Origin: Thermodesulfobacterium thermophilum DSM 1276
GTDB lineage: Bacteria > Desulfobacterota > Thermodesulfobacteria > Thermodesulfobacteriales > Thermodesulfobacteriaceae
Reading direction: 5' to 3'
Assembly (NCBI RefSeq): GCF_000421605.1
Contig: NZ_ATXI01000009.1
Coordinates: 28,966 to 92,965, forward strand
Length of the DNA stretch: 64,000 nucleotides
In this document: positions 1-8,099 of the stretch, in pieces
Position numbering within the stretch: the stretch's first letter is position 1
How the letters are laid out: every line of letters begins with the position of its first letter
Made by a program: the position numbers and the translations under genes
Notes under the pieces: model-generated
What the model saw: the letters and a program-made list of their open reading frames with translations, nothing else
What the model was told of the DNA's origin: nothing
Databases searched by the model: none

Positions 1-326
1 ACTATAACATATAAAAATTTTTGTCAACTCTCTCCTATGGAGAAGGTGTTCGGAAAATCTTTCTACTATTTTTTACATAACTATTTTCTTCCTGATCCCT
101 TTTGCCCCCTTTTAAAATATAAAATTAGATCCCTTTAAATTTTCATGAAACAAGAGATGATTGTTTTTTGTTAACTCTCTATTTTACTATAGAATAATTT
201 GTTAACGAATCATAGACAAAAGGAAATTTTAAAAACATCTTCTACAGGTTAATATTGACACAGAATAAAAAAATTGTATGATAACATTTATATTCTCACT
301 ATCAACTTCCATTAAAGGGGTGATTT
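1..326. other. Intergenic region upstream of gatB
   Basis: No open frame with recognisable protein features was seen in either direction. The stretch is very AT-rich. It contains a 15-base direct repeat, TTTTGT(C/T)AACTCTCT, at 19-33 and 166-180, and a good sigma-70-type promoter near its right end (255-282). The first bases may be the downstream flank of a gene outside the window. Confidence 0.5.
255..282 (+). promoter_or_regulatory. Sigma-70-type promoter for gatB operon
   Basis: TTGACA at 255-260 and TATGAT at 277-282 are separated by 16 bases. The start codon of gatB follows at 327 with an AAGGGG ribosome binding site at 315-320. A perfect -35 box together with a near-consensus -10 makes this the clearest promoter in the window. 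Confidence 0.65.
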
Positions 327-1757
327 ATGGAATTTGAGGCAGTAATAGGATTAGAAGTCCATGCTCAGCTTAACACCCAAACTAAGATGTTTTGCTCATG
401 TTCCACCAAGTTTGGTAACCCTCCTAATACTCAAGTTTGTCCGGTATGTACAGGACAGCCAGGGGTACTTCCAGTAATCAATAAAAGAGCCGTAGAATTT
501 GCCATAAAATTAGGTTTAGCCCTTGGTTGTAAAATCAACAAAAACTCTGTAATGGCTCGTAAAAACTATTTTTATCCAGACCTACCCAAAGGATATCAAA
601 TCTCTCAGTACGAACTTCCCATAGCTGAAGGCGGAGAAATAGAAATTGAGGTAAATGGAACAAGAAAAATCATACCTTTAGTTAGGATTCATATGGAAGA
701 AGATGCGGGTAAGCTAATCCATGACGAGAAACAACCCTTTTCTTATGTAGATTTTAACCGGTGCGGAACTCCACTTTTAGAAATAGTAAGTACCCCCACT
801 CTTTCTTCCCCAGAAGAAGCGGTAGCTTATCTTAAAACTTTAAGAAGAATCGTAAGATATTTGGGTATTTGTGATGGAAATATGGAAGAAGGAAGTTTAA
901 GATGTGATGCTAATGTTTCGGTTAGACCTAAAGGAAGTGATAAATTTGGTACTAAAGTAGAACTTAAAAACATGAACTCATTTAAACATGTAGAAAAGGC
1001 CTTATCCTACGAAATAAAAAGACAGATAGGATTGCTTCTCGAAGGTAAAACCATAGTTCAAGAAACCAGACTTTATGATGAAGCTACCCAAACTACCCAT
1101 CCGATGAGAGGAAAAGAAGAAGCCCATGACTACTGCTATTTTCCTGACCCTGACCTGATAGAAATCCAGATTGATGATGACATGTTACAAAAGGTAAAAA
1201 ATGAACTTCCAGAACTTCCTCATGTGAAAAAACAGAGATTTTTAACTCAGTATCAACTCACCCCTTATGAAGTAGAAATTTTGATAGAAGAAAGAGATTT
1301 TGCTGAATTTTTTGAAAAAACCTTAGAAATTTATCCTAACCCAAAGATGGTTTCTAATTTTATGTTAACAGAAGTTTTACGTTATTTAAATCGAGACAAC
1401 ATAACCATTACTCAGTCAAAACTTACCCCTGAAAACTTAGCCCAACTTCTTAAGTTGGTTGAAGATAACCTTATTTCTATAACCATAGCCAAACAAATCT
1501 TTCCAGAGGTTTACGAAAAGGGTGTTGACCCCAAAAAACTGGTAGAAGAAAAAGGGTTAGTCCAAGAAAGTTCAGAAGAAAAATTAAAAGCTATCTGCGA
1601 AGAAGTAATCAGAGAAAATCCTGCAGAGGTAGAAAAATATAAAGCAGGAAAGAAAGGATTACTTGGTTTCTTTGTAGGACAAGTTTTAAAGAAAACCCAA
1701 GGAAAAGCCAATCCTAAAGTAGTTAATAAACTTTTGGAGGAGTTGTTAGAAAAATGA
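327..1757 (+). CDS. gatB: Aspartyl/glutamyl-tRNA(Asn/Gln) amidotransferase subunit B
   Basis: GatB is the tRNA-binding, kinase-like subunit of the GatCAB amidotransferase. This complex turns Glu-tRNA(Gln) and/or Asp-tRNA(Asn) into the correctly amidated tRNAs in the cytoplasm. The 476-residue length is normal. The family start (EAVIGLEVHAQL), the zinc-site cysteines near residues 22-41 (MFCSC...VCPVC), the GSLRCDANVSVR core motif and the C-terminal YqeY-like tail ending in a helical LLEELL segment are all visible. ATG with AAGGGG seven bases upstream supports the start. gatA and gatC are not in the window. The 3' end overlaps mtnA by four bases (ATGA), so the two are probably co-translated. 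Confidence 0.97.
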   Translation: MEFEAVIGLEVHAQLNTQTKMFCSCSTKFGNPPNTQVCPVCTGQPGVLPVINKRAVEFAIKLGLALGCKINKNSVMARKNYFYPDLPKGYQISQYELPIAEGGEIEIEVNGTRKIIPLVRIHMEEDAGKLIHDEKQPFSYVDFNRCGTPLLEIVSTPTLSSPEEAVAYLKTLRRIVRYLGICDGNMEEGSLRCDANVSVRPKGSDKFGTKVELKNMNSFKHVEKALSYEIKRQIGLLLEGKTIVQETRLYDEATQTTHPMRGKEEAHDYCYFPDPDLIEIQIDDDMLQKVKNELPELPHVKKQRFLTQYQLTPYEVEILIEERDFAEFFEKTLEIYPNPKMVSNFMLTEVLRYLNRDNITITQSKLTPENLAQLLKLVEDNLISITIAKQIFPEVYEKGVDPKKLVEEKGLVQESSEEKLKAICEEVIRENPAEVEKYKAGKKGLLGFFVGQVLKKTQGKANPKVVNKLLEELLEK

Positions 1758-2878
1758 AAAAGAAAAAAAACGACATAAAAACCCCCAGTCAAGCAGACAT
1801 AATCCAGGCCTGGATTTGGAATGAAGAAGGACTTTTTTTATTAGACCAAAGAAAACTTCCTTTAGAGGAAAAATACGTTTTTTGTAATACCCTAAATAAA
1901 GTCAGAAAGGCGATCAAAGAGTTGGTAGTAAGAGGGGCTCCTGCTATCGGAATATGTGCTGCCATAGGATTTACCATAGGATTTAAAAACTTTTTAGAAA
2001 GAAATAAGAATTTTTCTATCAGGCGTATCACCGAAGAAATAGGAAAAATTAGTCTACTTTTAGAAACAGCCAGACCTACGGCTGTTAACCTTAAATGGGC
2101 TGTAAACAGAATGAAAGGGGTTTGTGAAAAATTTCTTAAAGAGGTTGAAAAAGAACCAATAACGTTAAAAACTTTAAAAGAGCTTTACTTTATTTTAGAA
2201 AAAGAGGCTTTAAAAATCTGGGAAGAAGATGTAAAAGGAAATCTATCCATGGCAAATTTTGGGAAAGATCTTATTCCTGAGGGAGGGGTTCTCACCCATT
2301 GTAATACTGGAGCTTTAGCTACAGGAGGTTATGGTACAGCCTTAGGGGTGATAAGAGAGGCTTATAAACATAAAAAAATCTTTGTATTCGTAGATGAAAC
2401 AAGACCTTTTTTACAGGGTGCAAGACTTACTGCCTGGGAACTTAGTAAGCTTAACATACCTTATGCTATCATCACAGATAACTCAGCGGGATATCTTATC
2501 AAAAAAGGAAAAATCAAGGCTATCATAGTAGGGGCTGATAGAATAGCCTTAAACGGCGATACAGCCAATAAGATAGGAACTTATAGTTTAGCTGTCCTTG
2601 CCCATTACCATAAAATACCCTTTTTTGTAGCTGCTCCATCCTCTACGTTCGACTTAGAAATCTCCTCAGGAGAAGAAATCCCTATAGAAGAAAGGCCTTC
2701 GAAAGAGGTACTCTCTTGTGGAAAAACACGGGTTGCTCCTTTAAATGCTAAGGCTTATAACTTTGCCTTTGATATAACACCAGGAAAGTTGATTACTGCT
2801 ATAATTACAGAAAAAGGGGTGATATATCCTCCTTACAGCCAAAATATACCAAAAATCATAAAAGGGAATAAAAATTAA
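1754..2878 (+). CDS. mtnA: S-methyl-5-thioribose-1-phosphate isomerase
   Basis: MtnA isomerises 5-methylthioribose-1-phosphate to the ribulose-1-phosphate form in methionine salvage. It belongs to the eIF2B-alpha/beta/delta-like superfamily. The 374 residues show the family blocks VRGAPAIGICAA near residue 60, the catalytic-cysteine region LTHCNTGALATGGYGT near 180, ETRPFLQGARLTAWEL, and GADRIALNGDTANKIGTY. A ribose-1,5-bisphosphate or related isomerase is an alternative within the superfamily, but the blocks match MtnA best. No other methionine-salvage gene lies nearby. It overlaps gatB by four bases and its stop overlaps the probable start region of rex. Confidence 0.93.
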   Translation: MKKKKNDIKTPSQADIIQAWIWNEEGLFLLDQRKLPLEEKYVFCNTLNKVRKAIKELVVRGAPAIGICAAIGFTIGFKNFLERNKNFSIRRITEEIGKISLLLETARPTAVNLKWAVNRMKGVCEKFLKEVEKEPITLKTLKELYFILEKEALKIWEEDVKGNLSMANFGKDLIPEGGVLTHCNTGALATGGYGTALGVIREAYKHKKIFVFVDETRPFLQGARLTAWELSKLNIPYAIITDNSAGYLIKKGKIKAIIVGADRIALNGDTANKIGTYSLAVLAHYHKIPFFVAAPSSTFDLEISSGEEIPIEERPSKEVLSCGKTRVAPLNAKAYNFAFDITPGKLITAIITEKGVIYPPYSQNIPKIIKGNKN

Positions 2879-3491
2879 GGACCTACCAGAAAACACCTTA
2901 GAAAGGTTGATTTTTTATCTTAAGATCCTTGAAAGCCTTGAAGATAAAGGTATCCTTTCACTTTCTTCTGAAGAGTTGGCAGAACTTGCTGGAGTAACCT
3001 CTGCTCAACTAAGAAAAGACTTAAACTTTTTAGGAACCCTTGGCACTAAAGGTGTAGGCTATAACATTAAAACATTAAAGTTTAATCTAAAAAAATTCTT
3101 AGGCCTTTCCCGAGAATGGAACCTAATATTAGGTGGCATTTCTCCCTTAGGGATATTTCTGTTAGAAAATAAAGAACTCCAGAAAGAAGGCTTCTACTTT
3201 ATGGCAGCCTTTGATACCAGAGAGGAGCATATAGGAAGAATCTATAGCGGAATTTCTGTTTACAACTTAGACCAGATTTCCTATGTGTTTAAAGCAATTC
3301 AAGTAGACATAGGAGTTATTACCGCAGAAGAAAACGCAGAGGTTTACATAAAGACTTTTTTGGATAATGGATTAAAGGCTATTTTAAACCTAACCAAAAT
3401 CCCATTTTTTTCCAGGAATGATTCAGTTCGGATAGAAAACCTTTCGTTTAGCTTAGGTTTAACCAAATTATCTTATTTTTTAAGTAGATAA
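2874..3491 (+). CDS. rex: Redox-sensing transcriptional repressor Rex (non-ATG start)
   Basis: Rex is a dimeric repressor that senses the NADH/NAD+ ratio. It has an N-terminal winged helix (ELAELAGVTSAQLRKDLNFLG, residues about 30-50) and a C-terminal Rossmann domain with a modified glycine motif (ILGGISPLGIFLL). The first common start codon is a TTG at 2907, but the typical Rex N-terminus (P-E-x-T-L-E-R-L) is read in frame upstream, from 2886. The frame is open only back to 2862, and the available initiators there are ATA (2868) and ATT (2874). AAAGGG at 2861-2866 is well spaced for ATT. I therefore place the start at ATT 2874, overlapping the mtnA stop. A TTG start would remove about eleven conserved residues. 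Confidence 0.85.
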   Translation: MKDLPENTLERLIFYLKILESLEDKGILSLSSEELAELAGVTSAQLRKDLNFLGTLGTKGVGYNIKTLKFNLKKFLGLSREWNLILGGISPLGIFLLENKELQKEGFYFMAAFDTREEHIGRIYSGISVYNLDQISYVFKAIQVDIGVITAEENAEVYIKTFLDNGLKAILNLTKIPFFSRNDSVRIENLSFSLGLTKLSYFLSR

Positions 3492-3523
3492 AAATTTTAA
3501 TTGTAATCGTAAAAGGAGTTAAA

Positions 3524-3964
3524 ATGAAGATAGAGGTTTGGAAAAAAGACGAAAGAGCCAAGCTTCCTGAGAGAAGTACCGAGGGTTCGGTAGGATATGA
3601 TATTTTCGCTTTGGAGGATTTAGAGATTTTACCAGGAGAGTTTAAACTTATAAGAACAGGTTTAGTAATAAAGGCCCCCTACCCTTATGCCCTTTTAATT
3701 TTCCCTCGTTCTTCCCTTTTTAAAAATAAAGGACTTATCCTTCCTAACTCAGCAGGAATTATTGACTTTGATTACTGTGGTGTTGAGGATGAGATAAAAA
3801 TACCTGTAGTTAACATCACCCAAAAGACTGCTTTTATAAAAGCTCAAGAAAAGGTAGCTCAGGCCATATTTATCCAGGTGGGATTTCCTGAAATAGTAGA
3901 AACTAAAGAACCACCCCAAAAAACTTCCAGAGGTGGTTTTGGGTCAACAGGTGGCTACAGATGA
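3524..3964 (+). CDS. dut: dUTP diphosphatase
   Basis: Dut hydrolyses dUTP to dUMP and pyrophosphate, keeping uracil out of DNA and supplying dUMP for thymidylate synthesis. The 146-residue protein shows all five trimeric dUTPase motifs in order: GSVGYDIFA, FPRSSLF, the GIIDFDYCGVEDE region with the uracil-binding Asp/Tyr, the QEKVAQAIF segment, and the glycine-rich C-terminal arm RGGFGSTGGY. AAAAGGAG precedes the ATG. It abuts the next gene, a thyX-like gene (start at 3961, four-base overlap), so the two dTMP-pathway steps appear coupled. Confidence 0.96.
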   Translation: MKIEVWKKDERAKLPERSTEGSVGYDIFALEDLEILPGEFKLIRTGLVIKAPYPYALLIFPRSSLFKNKGLILPNSAGIIDFDYCGVEDEIKIPVVNITQKTAFIKAQEKVAQAIFIQVGFPEIVETKEPPQKTSRGGFGSTGGYR

Positions 3965-4917
3965 ACCTCGCGGACTTAAGACAACTTCAAAAAGAATTTA
4001 TTTCTGTAATAGTTGAAAATTCTGATATTAAAGCTATAACAGATTTTCTCTTCTTTAGCTATTTAGGAGCAAGGATATGTTACGCCTCTTCCCATCCTTT
4101 GGCCCTTTTTTCTGAAGAAAAGTTTAAAAACTTTGAGACCTTTAAAAATTTTCTTCTTCATCTAAAAAAACTGGAACATTACAGTGTTTTTGCCCATACT
4201 CCGGTTTTCGTCAACACCGAAAACATCGAAGTTGAACAAAAACTTCTTCTCGCACAAATTTACTTTAAAGTATTTTGGGATGAAACTAAAAAACAGGCCT
4301 TGTTTAATCTTAGACATCTTGCAGAAAATCTTTCAGAGGAACAATTTGCCAAACTGATAGAAATTCCTCCTGACTTAACCTCGATTGAGATTGTTTATTT
4401 TAAAAATAACCAAAACTTATATCAGGGCACACTCTTAGAGTTCCCTTACCATCTTGTTGAAGAAGACCATAATAACTTTTTTGCTATTCCTGAGGTCATC
4501 ATCATAAAACAACTGAAACCTTATCCCTTTAACTGGGTTGGAGTAATCGTTCATAACTTTTCAAGAATCTTTAGTCACCAATTCGTAAGACACACCTGGC
4601 TTAATTTCAATCAACGTTCTCATAGATATACCGAGGTTGATAAGTTTATCTTACCTAAAAATTTTAGCGACTACCATATCAAAACCTACCAAGAAATCAT
4701 AGAATATACGATGAAGTATTACAAAGATTTTATGAAAGACCTAAAAAAAGAGAGTGCAAGGTTTTTAGTTCCTCAAGGTGTAGCTACCACTCTTTTAGCC
4801 ACCGGGCCAGAATTTGTATGGGAAGATTTTATCAACAAAAGGGCGATACCCCAAGCCCAAGAAGAAATAAAAAATTTAGCGTTCCTGTTAAAAGAACATC
4901 TTTTTAAGAATCGTTAG
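3961..4917 (+). CDS. thyX: Divergent ThyX-type flavin-dependent thymidylate synthase
   Basis: ThyX makes dTMP from dUMP with methylene-tetrahydrofolate and FAD. Visible features are an N-terminal [11 protein letters not shown] block (ThyX: A-R-x-C-Y), the signature-like [14 protein letters not shown] (R210-H211 and following), and a C-terminal block with ARFLVP and PQAQEEI that resembles the FAD/dUMP-binding end of ThyX. The classical signature is RHRx7S. Here the third residue is Thr, while N-x-x-S-x-R-Y is kept. The protein is 318 residues, longer than the usual 210-260, with an insertion-rich middle. It overlaps dut by four bases, which supports a role in dTMP synthesis. Activity with the altered signature is uncertain. 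Confidence 0.75.
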   Translation: MNLADLRQLQKEFISVIVENSDIKAITDFLFFSYLGARICYASSHPLALFSEEKFKNFETFKNFLLHLKKLEHYSVFAHTPVFVNTENIEVEQKLLLAQIYFKVFWDETKKQALFNLRHLAENLSEEQFAKLIEIPPDLTSIEIVYFKNNQNLYQGTLLEFPYHLVEEDHNNFFAIPEVIIIKQLKPYPFNWVGVIVHNFSRIFSHQFVRHTWLNFNQRSHRYTEVDKFILPKNFSDYHIKTYQEIIEYTMKYYKDFMKDLKKESARFLVPQGVATTLLATGPEFVWEDFINKRAIPQAQEEIKNLAFLLKEHLFKNR

Positions 4918-5147
4918 AATTTTTTTTGAGAACCCTCTTCTTTAAAATTGCTTTTCTGGCCTTTTTCTTTACGGGCATAATCTGTAACATACCAGCCAGA
5001 ACCTTTTAAAATAAAACCGGTATTTCCGATAAGTCTTCTTAACTCTCCTCCACACTTCTCACAAGTTTTAAGAGGATCTTCAGTAATTTTTTGCCAAATC
5101 TCAAACTGGTGTCCGCAAGCCAAACACTCATATTCATAAATAGCCAT
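4914..5147 (-). CDS. FmdB-family zinc ribbon protein (1 of 3)
   Basis: This small protein (77 residues from the preferred ATG at 5147; a TTG two codons upstream is also open) starts [16 protein letters not shown] and has a second CEKCGG pair. That makes a C-x2-C...C-x2-C zinc ribbon of the FmdB/CxxC_CXXC_SSSS type. The C-terminal tail is Lys/Glu-rich and lacks cysteines. GGGGG before the ATG favours the 5147 start. FmdB proteins were named from a putative regulator of formamidase; their real role is unknown. It converges on thyX with a four-base overlap. Confidence 0.85.
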   Translation of the reverse strand: MAIYEYECLACGHQFEIWQKITEDPLKTCEKCGGELRRLIGNTGFILKGSGWYVTDYARKEKGQKSNFKEEGSQKKF

Positions 5148-5267
5148 AAGCAACCCCCTTCTCCAAAATTCAAAACTTACCTGTGAATTTGAAGAAAAAA
5201 TTCGTTGGAAAATATAATGCAGAATGATAACTTTTAAAGAGGATTAAACACAAAAATTATTAAAAAC

Positions 5268-5795
5268 CTATTTTTTGACCAAAGGAGCCAGGATGGTTAT
5301 CAGCTGTTTTCCCTCTAACTTAGGAGGACTTTCCACCTGAGCCTTATCCTTTACCGCCTCCAAAATAGCTAGTAACACCTTATCTGCCATTTCGGGATGA
5401 GCTATTTCTCTTCCTTTAAAAACAATTCTCACCTTTACTTTATTTTTGTCTTCTAAGAACCTGATAATATGTTTAATTTTTACTTCCAAATCATGCTTAT
5501 CTGTTTTAGGACTAAGTTTAATTTCTTTGGTTTCAATCTGAACCTGTTTCTTTTTAGCTTCTTTAGCTTTTTTAGCCTCTTGATATAAAAATTCTCCAAA
5601 ATCCATTATTTTACATACAGGAGGATTAGCAGTAGGTGCTATTTCTACCAGGTCTAAACCATAATCTTCGGCATATCTTAACGCTTCGGTTAACGACACA
5701 ATACCTATCTGTTTACCATCTGGACCTATCAGTCTTACTTCTTTAGCTTTAATCTGTTCATTAACCCGATACTTTTTCTTCAAGTCTTTTTGCAT
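5268..5795 (-). CDS. infC: Translation initiation factor IF-3
   Basis: IF-3 binds the 30S subunit, prevents premature 50S joining and proofreads the initiation codon. The N-domain starts YRVNEQIKAKEVRLIGPDGKQIG. The linker holds PPVCKIMDFGEFLYQ followed by a lysine-rich helix (residues about 75-90). The C-domain has the KVRIVFKGREIAHP core. The length of 175 residues is standard. It lies directly downstream of thrS on the same strand (74 bases apart), the usual order. However, rpmI and rplT, which normally follow, are absent here; the next gene is an FmdB zinc ribbon. The start is a plain ATG, not the AUU found in many infC genes. Confidence 0.96.
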   Translation of the reverse strand: MQKDLKKKYRVNEQIKAKEVRLIGPDGKQIGIVSLTEALRYAEDYGLDLVEIAPTANPPVCKIMDFGEFLYQEAKKAKEAKKKQVQIETKEIKLSPKTDKHDLEVKIKHIIRFLEDKNKVKVRIVFKGREIAHPEMADKVLLAILEAVKDKAQVESPPKLEGKQLITILAPLVKK

Positions 5796-5869
5796 ACTAC
5801 AACTTTCCTCCTAAGTGAATTTTAATTTTTGGAGATGTTAAAACCTTAACTTTATGACGAAGAGAAAAC

Positions 5870-7813
5870 TTAAGACCTTTCATTAAGTTGATAATAAGGC
5901 TGATTTTCAGTTTTTAATTTAGAGATAAGATCTTCCAAGGAAAGATTGTTTAAAACCTCTCCTGTACGTGACCTAAGGCTTACCACTTGATTTTCTTCTT
6001 CTTTATCTCCAAGGATTACCATGTAAGGGACTTTTTCTTGTTGAGCTATCCTTATTTTATAGTTGAGTTTCTCACTTCTAAAATCCCTTTCTACTCTAAA
6101 ACCTGCTTTTTCTAAAGTTTGAGCTACCTTTTCTGCATAAGGAATAGTTCTATCGGTAATGGTTAAAACCTTTAACTGTACAGGTGAGATCCAAAAAGGA
6201 AAAGCACCTGCATAGTTTTCTATCAAAACCCCTAAAAATCTTTCTAAAGACCCTAACAAAGCTCTATGCACCATGATAGGACGATAAAATTTATTATTTT
6301 CTCCTACATAAACCAAATCAAATCTTTCAGGCAGGTTAAAATCTACCTGAATGGTAGAACATTGCCAAAAACGACCAAGGACATCTTTAATCTTAAGGTC
6401 TATCTTAGGGCCGTAAAAAACTCCTTCTCCCGGGTCTATTTCATAAGAAAGTCCCTTGTTTTCTAAGGCTTTTTTAAGTGCCTCTTCTGCTTTGTCCCAA
6501 ACTTTAGGATCTCCTACAAACTTTTCTGGCCTGGTAGAAACGAAAATTTTGTATTCATAAAAACCAAACACCTTAAGAAAATAAACCACCAAATCAAGAA
6601 CGTTGGTCAATTCCTCTTCAAGCTGATCCTCACGGCAAAAGATATGGGCATCGTCCTGAGTAAATCCTCTAACTCTTAAAAGGCCATGTAAAACCCCACT
6701 TCTTTCAAAACGATATACCGTCCCAAGCTCACAAAAACGGATAGGAAATTCTCTGTAGCTCCTTCTTTTTTGGTTGTACACATATATATGGAAAGGACAA
6801 TTCATCGGTTTTAACTGATAGGCTCTGTTTTCAAGCTCCATAGAAGGAAACATATTTTCTGCATAAAAATCTAAATGTCCAGAAACCTTCCATAGGTCTC
6901 TTAAAGCTATATGAGGTGTATATAATAACTGATATCCTCGCTTAAAATGTTCTTCTTTCCAAAAATTTTCTATCAAATTTCTAATAAGTGCACCTTTTGG
7001 CAACCAGATAACTAACCCAGGACCTATGGCTTCTTCTATCGTAAAAAGCTCAAGCTCTTTTCCTAATTTTCTGTGGTCTCTCTTTTTGATTTCTTCAAGT
7101 CTTTTTAGATATTTCTCAAGCTCTTCTTTACTAAAAAAAGCAGTTCCGTAAATACGCCATAACATAGGATTTTTTTCATCGCCTCTCCAATAAGCACCAG
7201 ATACAGATAGGAGCTTGATTGCCTTGATGTCTCCTGTCGAAAGAACGTGAGGACCTCTACAAAGGTCTACAAAATCTCCTTGAGAATAAATAGAAACTGT
7301 ATCTTCGTTAATCTCTTTTATAAGTTCAAGTTTAAACTCTTCTTTTAACGAAGAAAACAACTTTTCAGCTTCCTCTTTACTAATCTCCCTTCTTTCTAAC
7401 GGTAATCTTTTTTGAATGATTTCCTTAACTTTTTTTTCTATTTTCTCCAGGTCTTCCTCATTAAAAGGTCTTGTATAATAGATATCATAGTAAAAACCAT
7501 CTTCTATCGCAGGGCCTATACCCAACTTTGCCTCTGGAAAAAGTTCCTTTACTGCTTGAGCAAGCACATGGGAAGCGGTATGTCTCAAAAACCATAAAGC
7601 TTCCTTGTCGTCAGGATAGATAGGAATAAGCTCCACCAACTCACCGTTTCCCAAAGAGCTGGTAACAGGAGTATGCCAATCTAAGTACTCTTCTTGAAAC
7701 TTAAAACCTACAGGAAGTTTTTTGACAACTTTTTTGATTTCAGATAAAATTCTTTTTAAAGGTTGACCTGGCTGAAGGTCAAACTCCCCGATGTCCTGAA
7801 TAACTATTTTCAA
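5870..7813 (-). CDS. thrS: Threonyl-tRNA synthetase
   Basis: ThrS charges tRNA(Thr) and edits Ser-tRNA(Thr). The 647 residues follow the full bacterial layout. A TGS domain covers about 1-60. The editing domain has HTASHVLAQAV near 76 and a CRGPHVLSTG block near 185. The class II catalytic core follows, with the zinc-ligand region MNCPFHIYVY, RFCELGTVYR (motif 2), GFTQDDAHIFC, and RPIMVHRALLGSLERF (motif 3). A C-terminal anticodon-binding domain completes it. The start is TTG with an AAAGGG site seven bases upstream. It is probably transcribed together with the tRNA-Val just upstream and infC downstream from the promoter at 7943-7970. Confidence 0.97.
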   Translation of the reverse strand: MKIVIQDIGEFDLQPGQPLKRILSEIKKVVKKLPVGFKFQEEYLDWHTPVTSSLGNGELVELIPIYPDDKEALWFLRHTASHVLAQAVKELFPEAKLGIGPAIEDGFYYDIYYTRPFNEEDLEKIEKKVKEIIQKRLPLERREISKEEAEKLFSSLKEEFKLELIKEINEDTVSIYSQGDFVDLCRGPHVLSTGDIKAIKLLSVSGAYWRGDEKNPMLWRIYGTAFFSKEELEKYLKRLEEIKKRDHRKLGKELELFTIEEAIGPGLVIWLPKGALIRNLIENFWKEEHFKRGYQLLYTPHIALRDLWKVSGHLDFYAENMFPSMELENRAYQLKPMNCPFHIYVYNQKRRSYREFPIRFCELGTVYRFERSGVLHGLLRVRGFTQDDAHIFCREDQLEEELTNVLDLVVYFLKVFGFYEYKIFVSTRPEKFVGDPKVWDKAEEALKKALENKGLSYEIDPGEGVFYGPKIDLKIKDVLGRFWQCSTIQVDFNLPERFDLVYVGENNKFYRPIMVHRALLGSLERFLGVLIENYAGAFPFWISPVQLKVLTITDRTIPYAEKVAQTLEKAGFRVERDFRSEKLNYKIRIAQQEKVPYMVILGDKEEENQVVSLRSRTGEVLNNLSLEDLISKLKTENQPYYQLNERS

Positions 7814-7849
7814 ACCTAAACCCTTTTCTCCTCAAGGTTTCAACAAAAA

Positions 7850-7924
7850 TGGTAGGCGCGGGCGGGATCGAACCGCCGACCTCTTGCGCGTCAAGCAAGC
7901 GCTCTCCCACTGAGCTACGCGCCT
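7850..7924 (-). tRNA. tRNA-Val (anticodon GAC), CCA encoded
   Basis: The reverse complement folds as a complete cloverleaf. The acceptor stem is AGGCGCG with CGCGCCU and discriminator A. The D stem is GCUC/GAGC. The anticodon stem is CUUGC/GCAAG around loop UUGACGC, giving anticodon GAC (Val). The T stem is GGCGG/CCGCC with loop UUCGAUC. The 3' CCA is encoded at 7850-7852. It lies 36 bases upstream of thrS on the same strand, inside what looks like the thrS leader. Confidence 0.96.
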
Positions 7925-7942
7925 ACAGTTTAATTAATCCTT

Positions 7943-7970
7943 AAAATAACAAAATTTTGGCTTATGTCAA
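7943..7970 (-). promoter_or_regulatory. Promoter for tRNA-Val-thrS-infC
   Basis: On the minus strand TTGACA (7970-7965) is followed after 16 bases by TATTTT (7948-7943). This puts transcription initiation about ten bases before the tRNA 5' end at 7924, as expected for a tRNA-first transcript. Confidence 0.55.
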
Positions 7971-8099
7971 GGTAAAAAATAAAAATGTACCAAAAAATTT
8001 TAGCCTGTTTATACAATTTTAACGTCCCCCTCTGGATTTTGTCATAAAGAATTGTATCTTTAAATGTATCTTTAAATAAAAAAACACGGAGGTGAAAAC

